Assembly (NCBI GenBank): GCA_029207755.1
Contig: JARCOQ010000025.1
Coordinates: 6,224,739-6,288,738 of the forward strand
Source: Chamaea fasciata
Taxonomy: Eukaryota > Chordata > Aves > Passeriformes > Sylviidae
Reading direction: 5' to 3'
Length of the DNA stretch: 64,000 nt
Both the position numbers and the translations under genes were made by a program. This document shows, piece by piece, positions 53,561 through 64,000 of the stretch. Below the pieces are notes generated by a model, which saw only the letters and a program-made list of their open reading frames with translations, made no database searches and was not told where the DNA came from. How positions within the stretch are numbered: the stretch's first letter is position 1; each line of letters opens with the position of its first letter.

Positions 53561-53809
53561 CCTCTGCGACACGACAGAGCAGCCCGGGGTGTTCGCTGGG
53601 GTCTGTCTCCCAGGGTGTTGGAAGCATTCCAGGTGTTGCACTGGCTGCGGGATGGTTGCAGTGGTTCTGGAGGCTGTGCCGAGGTTGGCTGCAGCATGGC
53701 ACGGGTTCTGTGCTGCTGCTGGGGAGCAGCTCTGCCCCGAACCTCTCTCCAGCGGCTGCAGCTCCTCCCGAGGGGCATCTCTGATCTCTGCTCGCTGTGA
53801 GCAGCGACA

Positions 53810-54055
53810 GGAGCCCAGGGAAGGGTTAGGCTGGATATTGTGGAAAAGGTTCCTCCCCCAGAGGGTGCTGGGCACTGCCCAGGCTCCTCAGGGAATGCGC
53901 CCCGGGGCTGCCAGAGCTCCAGGAGTGTTTGGACAATGCTGCCAGGGATGCAGAGGGTGGGATTGTTGGGTTACCTGTGCAGGGCCAGGAGCTGCACTGG
54001 ATGATCCCCGTGCATCCCTTCCAGCTCAGGACATTCCGAGACTCTGTGGCGTGCA
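53810..54055 (+). mobile_element. CR1 LINE 3'-end fragment
   Basis: GTTAGGCTGGATATTGTGGA, TTCCTCCCCCAGAGGGTGCT, CCAGAGCTCCAGGAGTGTTT, GCATCCCTTCCAGCTC. Sense; near twin of the copy at 55.6 kb. Confidence 0.9.
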
Positions 54056-54194
54056 GCTGTCCCCACCTGCCAATGGAGCACGTGGTGCAAATGGGTGAGT
54101 CTGGGATAGCACAACAGAGCAGGGCTGAGCCCAGCGTGAGGGATCCCAGGAGCAGCTTGGGGAGGGTCGTACAGGGTGTTCACAGCCTTGAAGT

Positions 54195-54312
54195 GCTTTA
54201 TTGTGAAGGTCTGAGCAACCTGGTCTGTGGAGCCATGGCAGGGGGTGGAATGGGATGAGCTCTAAGATCCTTTCCAAACCAATCCATTCAGTGATTCAGT
54301 GATTCCGTGTTT
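54195..54312 (+). mobile_element. CR1 LINE 3'-end fragment
   Basis: GGTCTGAGCAACCTGGTCTG, GGCAGGGGGTGGAATGGGAT, then CAGTGATTCAGTGATTCCGT. Confidence 0.88.
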
Positions 54313-54529
54313 GGTTTGCAGTGCTCTGGTGTCCTCCAGCTCTGCTGCGGGGTCTCGCTGTCCCCGTGGGCAGCAGCACCTCTGGCTGCCAGATCAAGGC
54401 ACTGCCTCTGGTGTGAGGGGTAGGGAGCTCTGCCCTTCCCTAGCAGGGCACCTTCCTGGGAGCTGTGATGTGAAATATTCCCTGACCCGGCTGCAGAGGA
54501 GCAGCATCTCTGCCACAGGATGTGGACAC

Positions 54530-54625
54530 GGGGTCACAGAATTCCCTGCTTTGGAAGAGACCCACAGGGATCATCGAGTCCATCTCCATCCTGTGTTCCT
54601 TTGAGGAGCAGCCCCTTGTGCAGCA
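54530..54625 (-). mobile_element. CR1 LINE 3'-end fragment
   Basis: CACAGAATTCCCTGCTTTGG, GAGACCCACAGGGATCATCG. Short antisense piece. Confidence 0.8.
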
Positions 54626-55594
54626 CCTCTCTGGAGCACTGCCCATGGGAATAGTGTCTGCTAGAAGAGTTCTGGAGTCTCAGCCTCAGCGCAGGGGTCA
54701 GGGTTTGTCCCATGTGCAGGCACAGGAGAGATGCTCTCTCAGTGGAGACGCTGGCAGGAGCTGCAGTGTGCTGTGTGCTGGTGGCTGCACAGAGCTCGTG
54801 TGGTGCAGGACAGCTGTGCCCTCCCCATGTCCTGGCAGGAGTTCAAAGCTTCAAAGCCTGCTGCCAGCCCAGGGTCCAAATCCTCCTCCTGCAGTGTCCA
54901 GCACAGGTGTCCCAGCACTGCTGAGAGGCCCAGCCTGCAGCAGACTTGTGCCAAGGCTCACAGATCTGCAGCTCATGGCCTGTCAATGCATTCCCACACC
55001 AGGGCATTCTCCAGGGTCCCACTCTCCCCATGGGGTGGAATGGGTGTGAGGGAGGATGCATTTGGTACTGAGAAGGTGCTGATAAATGCTGGGGTGATGT
55101 TTTGGGCTGTGCTTCTGCAAAAGCAGTGCTGGGAATAAGGCAGCCTCGTGCTTTTCTCTGCCTGCTTGAGACCAGAGCAAAGCCACGGTGAAATATTGCA
55201 GAGCCTGGTGCTGCCATCGCATCCCACAGAGCAACTGCCTGTTCATGGCTTTGGCCAGCTCCCGTCAGCTCCCAGCTCTGGGCAGCACAGGAGATGTTGG
55301 GATTGCTTTCCTGGAGCCATCTGGCCAATGCATGTCCCAAGGAACCAGGGTCAGGCAAGTGCCCATGGCATTATGGGCCAGGATGGGGCTGCAGTGTCTC
55401 ACAGACCCTGTGGGACAATGTGGGACAATGGAGCAGAAGCTCTTGAAGCTGGAATTCTGCTAGGGCCCCAGGTTCTCACCAGATGGGATGTGGGGCCTCT
55501 CACTGAGGACATCACTTGGGGCACAAGAGTGAGGGATCCCCTCACCCCCAGCTCAGAGATGGCAGACTGTGGAGTGGTGAATGTTGGGAGGGCC
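54626..55594. other. intergenic, nothing recognised
   Basis: No homologous coding exon on either strand; open frames here run into CR1 sequence. Confidence 0.5.
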
Positions 55595-55862
55595 AAGGGA
55601 GGTTTGCCAGGCTGGAGCTGTGTCAGGGGGGATTTAGGCTGGATATCAGGAAAAGGTTCTTCCCCCAGAGTCTGCTGGGCACTGCCCAGGCTCCCCACGG
55701 AATGGCTACAGCCTCAAGGCTGCCAGAGCTCCTGGAGTGTTTAGACAGCGCTGCCAGAGATGCGCAGGGTGGGATTGTTGGGGTGTCTGTGCAGGGCAGG
55801 GGTTGGACAGGATAATCCCTGTGCATCCCTTCCATGATTCTGTGATTCCGTGATCCAGTCCC
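55595..55862 (+). mobile_element. CR1 LINE 3'-end fragment
   Basis: CAGGCTGGAGCTGTGTCAGG, TTAGGCTGGATATCAGGAAA, GGTTCTTCCCCCAGAGTCTG, GGGGTTGGACAGGATAATCC, then CCATGATTCTGTGATTCCGT. Confidence 0.93.
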
Positions 55863-57540
55863 ACCTCCCTGCTCAATCAGGGAGATGTTGAGGAATCGTT
55901 TCCCCCTCAGGCACACCCCGGATGGGTGGGCTGCTCTGCCTCTCCTCTCTGTCTCCCTGGGGAGCCCATCAGCCCCGTTCCTTGTGCACATGGTGAAACT
56001 GGGTCCTGTGGGGCTGGACAGGGGAAGAGCACTCGAGGATAACACACCCTGACTCCTGTGCCCATTGTGGATGAGGGCTAGCACAGTCCCCACTGCCCAG
56101 GTCTGGGGTTTGGTGCCATCCAGGGTATGCAGGGCAGCACAGGGCAGGTGGCACTGGACACGATCACTGCAGGCAGCCGGCAGTGCCCATCCTTTGGAGT
56201 GTCCTGTGGAAATCACAGCTTCCAGCACCTGTGAATTCATGTCCAGGGTGCCTGTTTTGCCCTGATCCACAGTGCCACTGTTGGCACATAAGCAGTGGGT
56301 GCCCAGCGTCCAGCTGGAGCCACGGCCAAATGACAATCAAAAACTGCGGAAAATGGAGAAGAACAACCTTGGATTTCTTGCAGGTCAGGTCCAACAACCA
56401 CCTGTAGATTAAAAGAGAGAAAAAGGACATAAATGCTGAACTTTGCAACACCTTCCAGGCATGGAGCCCTCACCATCACAGTCCCAAGGCCTGCTGTTGC
56501 TGTGCCATGGCGTCCTCACACAGCCCCTGCAGGGCAGTTCTGTTTGCTCCTGCAAACATCTGACGTTTGCAAGTTTCTTATTATTGTTTTTAAATGCCTT
56601 ATAAAATTTCCAGTTTCATTGAGTGTTAGCCCTGTAAATCACTGCCCGTAGCAGCTCATTCACAGGTCTCAGTTAATGGCCTTTAATTGGTTAAAGTCAC
56701 CCATGGTTTCTGCTGATTCCACAGATGTGTTAAGTCACCGATGAAGTCTTTAATGCACCCCAAGCACGGTTTGGGTTTGGCACTGACACAATGCCCCGTG
56801 TCTGTAAGACCAACCGCGCTGACACAGCAGGCAGCCATGCTCTGGAATGGAAGGAAGAGGCTTTGGCTGCTGTCTGGAACCAGCATTTTATTGGCACTTG
56901 GTGGAAGGAAAATGAGCTTCCTGGTGATTTGTGAATCACTGACTTTGCATGTGCTCTCATGCCCTGGTTTCAGTGTGGGCCCTGGTTGTAAACTCTGCTC
57001 CTCAGTGCAGGGCAGCAGCCCCTGGCAGGAACACTGGGGGGTTGAGTCCTGCCTGGAGCTGGGGCCCGCCCTTTGCCCAGCACTGGATCCCCGAGGTCCC
57101 TGACAGGTGAAGGTGGGGCTGCCCTGTGGGCCTGACCTGGTCCTGAGCCCCAGAGTGATTCCTGCAGTGGTGGCTGTGGCAGGCACAGGCAAGGGATGGC
57201 ACAGGGACATTTGGAGCACTGCAGGGCATTGGTCCTGCTCAGCCCCAGCTCTCGACCCAGCCCCACTCTCAAAGGCACATGGAGAGAGATGGGACTCACC
57301 CCGTAGAGATGGGACTCACCCCATGGATCTGGGACTCCGCCCAGCTGAGCAGCTCATGAGGCTCTGCAGGAGCAGTGAGTGTGAGACAGGAGCCTTTAGC
57401 AGTGTCACCCGGGTGTCACTTCTGGCAAACCCCTCAGTGACAGGTCTCAGAGCCCACCTTTGCAGTTCTGAGGCCACGGATCTTCAGGACAGTCCTGCTG
57501 CTCTCTGCTGACACCTCCTGCTCTGGCTGCCCTGCACACA
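55863..57540. other. intergenic, no exon recognised; minus-strand AATAAA at 56887-56892
   Basis: TTTATT at 56887-56892 reads AATAAA on the minus strand and could end a transcript coming from PKP1, but no PKP1 coding sequence is seen. A 23-base tandem duplication (GATGGGACTCACCCC...) occurs at about 57288-57330. Confidence 0.35.
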
Positions 57541-57584
57541 CAGACACAGACATAGACACACATACGGGTGCAGTCCCAGGTGTG

Positions 57585-57619
57585 CACACACACACACACA
57601 CGCACACACACACACACAC
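57585..57619. repeat. (CA)n microsatellite
   Basis: CACACA repeat with one CG interruption. Confidence 0.95.
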
Positions 57620-58614
57620 GGACCTCCACACTCCCAGTACCAGTCCCTGGGGAACCCCTCCAGAGGAAGCTGGAACAGCAGCACTGGGTGCAGGGGGCAC
57701 AGACGGAACAGGGGGCACAGGGGGCCGTTCCCATGGCATTCCAGAGGCACTGCTGGCGGACGGGCCGTCCCAGAGCCAGGGGATGTGGTTTTGGGTGTCA
57801 GCCATTCACAGACACCGGGGGCTGAAGCCGAGGGCTCGAGGCCGTGCTGGCAGCAGGGAGGGGCCCAGATGGGCACTGCACAGGACACATCAGAGGTGCA
57901 GGTGGGCTGCGTTGGAGGGATGCGGGTGCAATGTTCACTTTTAGTTTGGGTCTCTCTGATGGAAGCTCTCAGATGCCAGGTCTGTTGATAGCCCTCCACG
58001 AGCACGTTTAGTGAAGGATGGGATTTCAGTAGCCAAGAGCAAGGTCCTGCACCCTGGGCACCCACTGCAGGAGCTGTGTGCCCTGCTCCACACCTGTGGT
58101 CTATTGGAAACGGAAGGAGATGGCAATGCCCAGGTGTGAAGGCACAGGCTTCGCCTTTCGCCTGAAATGACCCAAGCCTGGGCAAATCCTCATTACACAG
58201 CAATTCGTTTTGGATGTCCTGCTGTGAGAAATGAATATGCAAGAAGCTGCTCTGCTGCAGGTGATTGAAGTGTCTGACCCCTGTCCCGAGCTGCCACCAC
58301 ACCTCCCTCACCCCCACCTGCTCCCTGGGGCTACTGCAGCCTCAGCATCTGCACAGAACAGAAGGGTTTGATCCCAGTTTGCTTCCGAGCCTGAGCTTTA
58401 AACCATAAACAAAGATGAGGAGGGAAGAGCAGCAGAGGAAGGGAAAGCATCCCTTATCTCACAGCTCAGAGGGTGCAGCACTTGCTGATGAGGTGGAAAA
58501 TTCAAGTTCATGCCCTTGTCTGATACAAACATGGCTTTGAGCTCTGGTTTTTAGCCCAGCTGAGGTAGGGTTGAAAACTTCAGCACTCAGTCCTGTTTTT
58601 GTGAGGTGCTGGTT
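57620..58614. other. intergenic, nothing recognised
   Basis: No exon or repeat family identified. Confidence 0.5.
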
Positions 58615-58965
58615 TATCACAGAATCCCAGAGTGGTTTGGGTTGGAAGGGACCATCCTGTTCCACCCCTGGCCTGAGCACGGACACCTTCCACTATCCCA
58701 GGGTGCTCCAAACCCTGTCCAACCTGGCCTTGGACACTTCCAGGGATCCAGGGGCAGCCACAGCTTCTCTGGGCACCCTGTGCCAGGGCCTCCCCCCCCT
58801 CACAGGGCAGAATTTCTTCCTGATAGCCAGTCCAGATCTCTCCTCTTCTAGTTTTTTTTTTTTTGCCCTTGACCTGTCACTGTCTGTCTGGGTAAGAAGC
58901 TGCTCTTCCTCTTTTCTATCAGCCCCCTGTAGGTATGAAAAGGCCACAAGGAGGTGTCCCCCAGT
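58615..58965 (-). mobile_element. CR1 LINE 3'-end fragment
   Basis: CACAGAATCCCAGAGTGGTT, GGTTGGAAGGGACCATCCTG, TTCCACTATCCCAGGGTGC, GGGCACCCTGTGCCAGGGCC. Antisense, about 350 bp, with an internal T12 tract. Confidence 0.93.
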
Positions 58966-60155
58966 GTGTAAATCCAGTGCTTCAGGCTCACGACCATGCT
59001 GGGTTGTGGCACCCCTGGGATTGAAAGGGCTCCATCCCGTGCTCTCCTGGCTGCTCCAGGTTTGGGAAGGGCTGTGAGCCACTCATGCCTTTTATCTGCC
59101 AAAAAAACAAGGCTGCATCTTGGCAGAGCAATAGATCTGACTCTGATATTATGACAGAGGGAACACTTTGATCCAGGGAAACGCTTTGATCTCTCCTGTG
59201 AATCAGATGCTGCTGATTAGCTGTAAAAATAGAGCAATTATCGTCACTTTTCACGTGGTGTGGCAGCGGCTGTGCCACACGGGCTGTCCCTGTCTCAGCT
59301 GTGCCAGCCAAACCTCAGAGAAAACTGACAGGACATGGAATTCAACAGAATATCAGGTTCAATTGACTATGAAATTTAACTGAATATTAAATTCAACTAA
59401 GTCCTGTCATTCTCAAATTCTCACATTTTTGGATCAGCATATCCTGGAAAAGGAACGTTATGCTATGAGAGGTTTTCCACCTCACGGTTTTTGTTTGGTT
59501 TCAAACCCTTTGATGTAATTACATCCTGCCGAAGACTCAGAAGCATTTCTGGGTGCTGGAGGAGGACAGGTCTGGTCTCTCACACTGAGGATCTCAGGAT
59601 TGTCCCTCCTCACTGCCCAGAGCACATCCCCAAGGCTGCCACAGTGTGTTGGCTGCACCAGGGTGGAACAGCTCAATGTGGAGGAGCTCTGAGCATTCCT
59701 GAGATCTGCCCACCGTAACTGATCCCTGGATGTCACCAGTTCCCCACAGGGCTCATCCTGACACTTCTCCAGCCGCTCAGAGTGGATCAGGCACAGGAGG
59801 TTCAGCTTCACCCCAGCTCTCCTAGCAGATGCACTCATGGCCTGATTTCAGTTCCAGGTCTCTCCTGGCAGTGGGCAAAGATGAACACAGAGGGTGATTC
59901 AGTGCTGTGTGACTGGCAGGGCAGAGCCAGCACAGGGTCCTGGCTGGCAGGAGCATGCTGGGGTAGGATGGGAACCAACTCCTGAGTGTTTGCTGGATGG
60001 GGCAATCAGTCCTGGATGTTCCTGAGCCCTGTAATTAACTGCGGCCTCCAAACAGCATCACTGAGAAGAGCAACTAAAGGATTCTGGAAACTGTTGGCAT
60101 TTCTTGAATCCAAATTGCAGCCTGAAGGCCCTTGGGACACAAGGCCACAAACAGC
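58966..60155. other. intergenic, nothing recognised
   Basis: AT-rich around 59.1-59.5 kb. No coding homology, including on the minus strand, where PKP1 would run. Confidence 0.5.
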
Positions 60156-60156
60156 G

Positions 60157-60460
60157 AGGAAGGAAGGAAGGAAGGAAGGAAGGAAGGAAGGAAGGAAGGA
60201 AGGAAGGAAGGAAGGAAGGAAGGAAGGAAGGAAGGAAGGAAGGAAGGAAGGAAGGAAGGAAGGAAGGAAGGAAGGAAGGAAGGAAGGAAGGAAGGAAGGA
60301 AGGAAGGAAGGAAGGAAGGAAGGAAGGAAGGAAGGAAGGAAGGAAGGAAGGAAGGAAGGAAGGAAGGAAGGAAGGAAGGAAGGAAGGAAGGAAGGAAGGA
60401 AGGAAGGAAGGAAGGAAGGAAGGAAGGAAGGAAGGAAGGAAGGAAGGAAGGAAGGAAGGG
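60157..60460. repeat. (GGAA)n tetranucleotide tract, about 76 units
   Basis: About 304 bases of pure GGAA/AAGG repeat without a visible interruption. One strand is all purine, so triplex (H-DNA) formation is possible. All frames are open here and encode only RKEG or LPSF repeats, not a protein. Confidence 0.98.
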
Positions 60461-63400
60461 TGGGTTTCTCTTTTGGGAAGGAGGAAAACTGTATGCAAAG
60501 TATGCAAATGTCCCCAGGGCTTCTGTCCATGAACCAGGTGGCTCCAGGCAGGTGGGAACATCATAAAACCCATCCCCAGATGGTTCCTGAAGAACCAGGT
60601 TCCCTCGGGCACAAAACTCCTTCACAGGTTCCAGACCACAATGTCTGAGACAGGTATTTTGGAAATTTATCTCAGTGCTCCATGGAAAAGCGCTGGGGCC
60701 ATAAGTTCTGCCTCAGGGTGTGAGGGTTACAGCTGCAGAAATGTTCCTTGGAGGCACCTGACTCCTCCAGGGGAAGCTGCAGCTCTGGCTGGGGCTTTCC
60801 AGTGCCTCAGAGAGCAGAGAGGGACAGCAGGAGCATTGTGGCAGCATCCTCAGCACCCTGCAGCCAGGCGGGATGGGTGCCCATGCTCCAGCTGGGAGTC
60901 CTGCATGGGAATCCAGCAGCCCTGGGGCTGAGTGTTGTGAGATGGGGCCTGGCATCCCTGAAAGGTGTCCTGGAACTGGGCATCTCCCTTGGAAAGACCC
61001 CTGCCCTTGAGCAAGACCCACAGTTGTGTTTCCTCCCCAGCAATCCCCCACAGCCTGCGGGCTGGAATTTGCTGTGGATCTAGGGAAACTGGGTTTCATT
61101 TGGACTGATGTTTCAAGGTTCTGCCTCAGAGACAGAGCAGAGATGTTTCCTGGTGGAAATACAGACAGCTAGGCAGGAATCTCCAAGACAAAATTCCTGG
61201 CCTGAAATCTCGACATTCTTTTGTAGGGCTGAGGCTCTGACTTCATTTATCCATGGAAAAAACCCAATGTTCTCAGCTCTATTTTGCCCAGGTAAATGTG
61301 ACCCACGTTCCCCAAAAGCCGAGGACCTGCAAGAGAAGTCACATTCTTGTGGCATTTAAGAATTTGCCCGAAGCAAGGAATAAGAGCTGGGACTTAACAG
61401 AGCTCCTCGAGCTGGAGGTGTATCTCCAAGGCTGAGTTTGTGGCACCCAGTTATGTTAAGGAAAGCTAATTCTGCACCAACAGACAATGGAATGGAGTTC
61501 ATTTGGAATTAATAGTCCTGGGAAGAGCTGTTTGCAGCCAGGGCTGGCCGTGTGCAGTGGGATGTGCCTGGCTCCCTCCCCGGAGCCGAGATGAGCACAG
61601 GGATGTGAGCTCAGCAGTTTCATCCCGTGCCTGCAAATTAAAAGGAGGAAGCCACACAGTTGGGTCTGGGGCATTCCTGTCGAGGTGTTGCTCTTTTGAA
61701 GTTGCTGGGGTTTCTTCTGGGCTGGGTCTGTCCCTGGAATGTGGATTGGGGCGACCAGTTGGGCCAGTAAAGCCCTTCCTCCAAAATGAGTTTTTACTGA
61801 AAACTGCAAGGAGCTGTTGCAAGCACATTGACTCACTTGGTTTCTCAGCTCTTAGTTATGAGCTTGTGCTCCGGACAGTTAATTATTTGTTCTTGTGGAG
61901 GCTTTGAAGATGCAAAGCAGGCCAGGACAGTGAAGTGTTATTAGCTCATTATCTGCAATCCTTTTTTTGTGACAGAGCAATGAAGTCCAGACTCAGCCTG
62001 TGATGCTGAACAGCACTAAAATCTGAATTGTCCTCATGCCCAGCTCTCTGATTTTTCTCTGTCTGAGTCAAGGCTCAGTGACTCTTCTGTCTAAAGCCCT
62101 TTAACACCAGCCAGGCAGAACTGGAGGGCTCAGCATCTCAGCCCAGGCAATCAGCAACAGCTCCAGGATTAAATTTAGCCTGACAGAACACCTGGAAGTT
62201 TGGAATTTGGGCCATTAATTTCAATCTTCTTTCTACTTGTTCCCACTCAGACACAAAAGGGGAGATTGAAGACAGTTTGGGTTTTTTACAATTTCTACCC
62301 TGATGTGGGTGTGTTCATGGTCAAGTTCAGCATCTGAGAACCCGAGATTTTTACAGAGAAGAGTAAAATGAAGCAGCCCAGAAAGCCATGAATGAGCAGC
62401 TGGGGATGACTGAGAGTATGACTGAGGAGTTCTGATTAGCTCTGTCCACAGGAAGCAGCTCTTGTGTGTCTGGCTCAAAGAGCAGATTTAGTACTGACAG
62501 TTTTATTCACATGTCTGCAAAGAAGAACTGGCCAGGCTGCTGCCCTGGGCACCACAGCAGCTCCAACAACTCTGTCCTCATAGCTGGGCACTGGTGTTGC
62601 TCCTGGCAATTTGGGATCTCACCTGAGGCACTTCAAAAGATGGAGTGTGCAGGGATTTGGGCTGCTTCAAGGAACTGTGTGTCAGAATTGGTGCTTCACC
62701 TCTGCTGGCCCCATTGCCATGGTCTCACATGCAAAATGAGCCTCTTGTTGAATTCTAGACCATCCCTGAGGAGAAATATTCATCTGTTCCTTAGGGAGAG
62801 ATAGCCCACGGGCTGTCCTGGTCACCCTGCAGAGCTCCAGCCTGAGGCTCCAGCTGGGCCTGTGTGTGCTCCAGAAGTGCCACAAGCCCTGCCTGTGGGA
62901 AAAGGCCCTGCTGAGTGTGAGCCTCAGCCCTGGGCACGGGCAAGAGCCTGAACATAAATGTGAATTAAATACCCAGCTGCTCCCAGGGCTCACTCGTCAC
63001 CGCCGGTATCACTGATACCATATCCCTGTGCCGAGCCAGACCCTTCCCAGAGTCTTTTACAAGTTCTGTTTCCTGGTGTTGCTGGACAGAAATGATTAAT
63101 TCCTCTTATCCCTTGATACCAGGATGAATTCATGGTATTCCTTGTTTGGGGAACAAGATGTCTCTTTTTCACTGCCTTTTCTGGCTGCTGGCACCAGTTC
63201 CCAGTTTCCAGCTCTCATTTCAGTGCTGGCTCAGAGTCCCGTGAGAGGCAGGGCTGGACGATCAGGTGAAGCTTCCTTTGCTATCCAGCCTCTCTTTGCA
63301 CTGCTGTGTCTGACCAGAGGTAGGGAAAAGAGCCACAAATTGCCAAGGAAATGCAGTTAGAAGGGTTTCCACAGAGTTTGAGCACAATGAACATGAGTCA

Positions 63401-64000
63401 GAGCACCCAGGATTAACAGAGAAGTCTCCTAATCCTGGCCATAAAGGTGCATTACCCTGCAGCACAAGGGTGGTGCCGAGTGTGCCAAGCTTTTCTCTGA
63501 AGACTTCTGCTTGCAAATAAAAGAAAGCAAATGTCTCGGGTAGGGCAATGACTGCAGGAGGAGGGAATTTCAGAGGAATGGGGATGGGAAGACAGGAGTT
63601 GGCAGCACTGCAGTGGTGGGAGCCCCTCAGGCGCAGCAGAAGCTGCAAGAGCCCTGCAGAGCTGCTGTGGTTTCACCTCCTTTGTTGGGCTGGCAGCAGC
63701 TTCAGCTCCTGCCAGAGACACAAGAAATGGGTTGTTTGCCATCTCACCCTGCCAGGACAGAGCTGGTCTGGCTTCCTGGAAAGAAGATCGTTCCTTTGCA
63801 GGGCAGTTTTAGAGTGGGGGTTCTGTGCTTGTGATCTCCCAGAAGGTAAAGGGTGAGGTTCAGGCCACTCTGCTGTGCCTGAGCATTCCTTGTCTTAATC
63901 TGCACTTCCTCAGTCATCAGTGGGAATAGAAAACTGTTCATTTGCCCCTCCATCCACCTCTGCCTGGCCGAGGTGAACCACATGCTGGGCAGTTTATTTC
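60461..64000. other. intergenic or PKP1 3' region; minus-strand AATAAA at 62502-62507
   Basis: No exon recognised. TTTATT at 62502-62507 reads GTGAATAAAACTG on the minus strand, a good candidate poly(A) signal for PKP1 approaching from the right. I searched the translated minus frames for the plakophilin C-terminal armadillo sequence and did not find it. Confidence 0.35.

Noticed and set aside
52987..54098. Overlapping 250-300-codon open frames on both strands
   Set aside because: They lie in the CpG island and run into a CR1 copy; simultaneous openness on both strands is typical of high GC, not of genes.
59482..59838. Minus-strand 118-codon frame as a PKP1 exon
   Set aside because: No plakophilin armadillo motif and no clean splice sites in frame.
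60074..60648. Long open frames of RKEG or LPSF repeats
   Set aside because: Pure products of the (GGAA)n tract; no stop codon can occur in this repeat in any frame.

Overview
This window is nuclear DNA from a bird, most probably a songbird. The evidence is vertebrate-style split genes with GT/AG introns, GC-rich promoters, and many fragments of avian CR1 retroposons in both orientations, recognisable by their conserved 3' end and the CCATGGCAGG-type internal stretch. Nothing bacterial, viral or plasmid-like is present. Gene order matches the human 1q32 block CSRP1-PHLDA3-TNNI1-LAD1-TNNT2-PKP1, with all visible genes on the + strand.

Layout: (1) 1-1.3 kb is probably the tail of the CSRP1 3'UTR, ending at a polyadenylation signal at 1268. 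(2) 1.3-5.4 kb is intergenic, with CR1 copies and an LTR-like AT-rich block. (3) 5.4-6.7 kb is the CpG-rich promoter and coding exon of PHLDA3, a PH-domain-only repressor of AKT. (4) 7-17.2 kb is intergenic or 5' flank with CpG-rich patches, a T44 tract and CR1 copies. (5) 17.23-21.58 kb is TNNI1 (slow skeletal troponin I): seven coding exons, including a 4-nt micro-exon, giving exactly 187 residues. (6) 21.6-29 kb is an intergenic stretch with a perfect MEF2 consensus site. (7) 29.04-39.88 kb is LAD1 (ladinin-1): ten coding exons, 413 residues, clearly shorter than the human protein. (8) 40.19-51.8 kb is TNNT2 (cardiac troponin T): a promoter with two MCAT boxes, a noncoding first exon and 16 coding exons giving 297 residues, including the small acidic exons known for alternative splicing. 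(9) 52-64 kb has no recognisable coding exon. It holds a hexanucleotide repeat, an orphan CpG island, a CR1 cluster, a (CA)n tract and a ~304-bp pure (GGAA)n tract. PKP1 is expected to converge on TNNT2 from the right, but none of its exons is visible.

Functionally, TNNI1 and TNNT2 encode two troponin subunits of striated-muscle thin filaments. LAD1, an epithelial basement-membrane and actin-associated protein, lies between them. PHLDA3 is an unrelated p53/AKT-pathway gene. I found no new biological system. The most interesting features are the micro-exon architecture of TNNI1 and TNNT2, the probable MBNL/CELF splicing-control region after TNNT2 exon 5, the diverged C-terminus of PHLDA3, the reduced LAD1 central region, and several unexplained CpG-rich or repeat tracts. 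Gene models come from reading splice sites and comparing with remembered vertebrate homologues; no alignment or search was run.
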